In this document: positions 62,068-64,000 of the stretch, one piece after another
How positions within the stretch are numbered: position 1 is the stretch's first letter
Layout of the letters: each line of letters starts with the position of its first letter
Source: Megaleporinus macrocephalus
Lineage: Eukaryota; Chordata; Actinopteri; Characiformes; Anostomidae
DNA: 64,000 bases
Direction of reading: 5' to 3'
Assembly: GCA_021613375.1 (NCBI GenBank)
Contig: CM038720.1
Location: 6,818,962-6,882,961, forward strand
Made by a program: the position numbers and the translations under genes
Notes under the pieces: model-generated
Database searches by the model: none
The model's input: the letters and a program-made list of their open reading frames with translations, nothing else
What the model was told of the DNA's origin: nothing

Positions 62068-63030
62068 CTGAAAAGCAAAACCTATGGTGGCCAAGAAGAC
62101 CCAACGCAACGGAAAACACTTTCATCAAAACGAGAGCATGGGCACTACAGAAGTACTAGGGCTGGGTATCGCCACTGATTTCCCGGATCGATTCGATCCT
62201 GATTCACAAGATCCCAATTCAATTCAATTTCCGATTCGATTCGATTTAATTCAATATTGATTCATTTAGGGATATTTCAGTTACAATCATGTTTTGTTTG
62301 AATATGAAAAGAGATTTTCAGAGAATTAATGTGGTAAATGCACAAGGAACCTACCATTACTAAAAACATTAGTGTTTATATGTTTTTACCCACCGTATTT
62401 GGCCACACCCACTTTCAAGCGTGTGTTTGTTCCATCTTTGTGTTAGAACTTCCACTCAGCTAACCAAAATGAATACAGTTACATGGGAGGAGACCAGAGA
62501 GACAGTAAGAAGTTTAAATGGGACAACACTGTTTTATCTGAGGTTAAGAACACAGTGGGTGGACTATATGAGAAATTCTGAAAAGCAAAACCTATGGTGG
62601 CCAAGAAGACCCAACGCAACGGAAAACACTTTCATCAAAATGATAGCATGGGCACTACAGAAGTACTAGGGCTGGGTATCGCCACTGATTTCCCGGATCA
62701 ATTCGATCCCGATTCACAAGATTTCAATTCAATTTCCGATTTAATTCAATATCGATTCATTTAGAGATATTTCAGTTAATAATATATTTTGTTTTAATAT
62801 GAAAAGAGATTTTCAGAGAACTAATGTGGTAAACGTACAAGCAACACACAACCTACCATTACTAAAAACATTAATGTTTATATTCACCGTATTTGGCCAC
62901 ACCTACTTTCAAGCGTGTGTTTCTTCCACCTTTGTGTTAGAACTTCCGCTCAGATAACCAAAATGAATACAGTTACATGGGAGGAGACCAGAGAGACAGT
63001 AAGAAGTTCTAATGGGACAACACTGTCTCC
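62068..63030. repeat. 510-bp tandem duplication, slc37a4 intron 2
   Basis: CTGAAAAGCAAAACCTATGG occurs at 62068 and 62578, and the following sequence (GGGCTGGGTATCGCCACTGA ... AATGAATACAGTTACATGGG) repeats with small changes. Copy 2 has lost a few dozen bases. Confidence 0.9.
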
Positions 63031-63032
63031 TC

Positions 63033-63255
63033 CGAGGTTAATAACACAGTAGGTGGGTGATATGAGAAGGTTGTCTGAGGTTAATAACACAGTGGGTGGG
63101 TGATATGAGAAGGTGGTCTGAGGTTAATAACACAGGGGGTCGGTGATATGAGAAGGTGGTCTGAGGTTAATAACACAGTGGGTGGGTGATATGAGAAGGT
63201 GGTCTGAGGTTAATAACACAGGGGGTTGGTGATATGAGAAGGTGGTCTGAGGTTA
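63033..63255. repeat. About 43-bp minisatellite, 5-6 copies
   Basis: The unit GAGGTTAATAACACAGTGGG then TGGGTGATATGAGAAGGTGGTCT. It grew at the end of duplication copy 2, where one unit (GAGGTTAAGAACACAGTGGG) is also found once in copy 1. Confidence 0.92.
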
Positions 63256-64000
63256 AGTTTTTACTTATTTTGTACTCTCGGAAGGTGTAGACGGTTCGTA
63301 CTGAATAGGAATGCTAATTTTAAAGATCGGACTCGGGTTTATACGACGATTTGATCAATTTTAATCGAAAAATTGTTTTTTTAAACACACCCCTAAGAAG
63401 TACGTTTAGCTATATTTGCTAACTATCCAGACTTACTTCTCAGTAGATGCTAGTGAAGGCCAGATGAAGCCTCTAGAAGTGTTAAAACTTTCTCTCCAGC
63501 TGGTTCCAAAAAAGATTCACTACTCAAAGCTCCATGTGCACACGAACCCCCCTGCTGGCCAAAACGTTTATTGTCATTTCAACTATTTGCGATGGCCTCT
63601 TGCAACGTGGTCAGCATTAAAATAAGTACATACATAAAACACCTTAATTTCATTGATCTGTGTTTGATTGTGTGGGTCTGTTAATTAATTAAAAAAGCTG
63701 CCAGTCTGATTTCAGTCAGTAAATAAATCTAATAGTACGTGAGATATTGATGTTAAAACTGGTGCAGTGGTTTTATGAGATGGGACAGTGATTGTGGTTT
63801 GATGGGAACTTTAAATTTTATTAAGAAACAATAAATCACAGCAACACTCGAACCACATCCTGAACCAGCGAGACTTCAGACGTCATCAGTGACATCATCA
63901 CTCGCCCTTAACGAAGCAAACCTCCATACTTCATAAACGACTTTCTGGATTTCTCCACACAAGCTCAGAAGCATCGGTATCATTTGCCCGTCACTGTTAG
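63256..64000. other. slc37a4 intron 2, no exon seen
   Basis: The next slc37a4 exon should begin with a Trp-Phe-x-Pro-like segment; no such frame was found to the window end. The open frame 63416-63625 has no similarity. Confidence 0.55.

Overview
The window is vertebrate nuclear DNA, most likely from a teleost fish. The genes are split into many short GT-AG exons, the introns and flanks are full of fish-type DNA transposons and MITEs (including a decayed Tc1/mariner element), and roughly 23-24 kb of the 64 kb is tandem repeat by my own coordinates. The open frames that look longest (36-, 45- and 30-bp periodic arrays) are repeat artefacts. The real coding sequence lies in exons of about 65-510 bp, which I assigned by splice sites, phase continuity and protein similarity.

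Three genes can be supported. (1) 5705-21931, plus strand: sixteen consecutive exons of a GH35 beta-galactosidase-like gene, best matched to GLB1L2. Its first exons lie left of the window and its stop codon is at 21929-21931. (2) 27765-38571, minus strand: a complete coding sequence of B3GAT1 (glucuronosyltransferase P, HNK-1 epitope synthesis), four exons and 333 codons. Likely 5' leader exons sit at 40511-40578, 44547-44799 and 50481-50566, and a GC-rich CCAAT-type promoter/first exon at 58281-58460. (3) From 59668, plus strand: the first two coding exons of SLC37A4 (glucose-6-phosphate translocase). The rest lies to the right of the window. GLB1L2 and B3GAT1 are tail-to-tail, as in mammals (human 11q25). 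SLC37A4 is head-to-head with B3GAT1.

By region: 1-5704 is repeats and MITEs with no exon seen. 5705-21931 is glb1l2, with two introns filled by one 20-bp minisatellite in opposite orientations. 21932-27764 is intergenic with a CAGCTGG-ended transposon. 27765-58460 is b3gat1 with its leader, holding a 45-bp array, a 5.5-kb 22-bp satellite, a third copy of the 20-bp minisatellite, a polypurine tract, GATA arrays, a 339-bp duplication and a 2.9-kb 30-bp array. 58461-59667 is the divergent intergenic region with a perfect 49-bp hairpin. 59668-64000 is slc37a4 with intronic repeats.

The three genes act in glycan or sugar metabolism: lysosomal or secretory beta-galactoside hydrolysis, Golgi glucuronylation and ER glucose-6-phosphate transport. 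Nothing in the sequence shows that they form one pathway. The most notable structural observation is the pair of inverted 20-bp arrays that bracket exactly seven glb1l2 exons totalling 705 nt (235 codons, in frame), a layout that could favour exon circularisation or block skipping.
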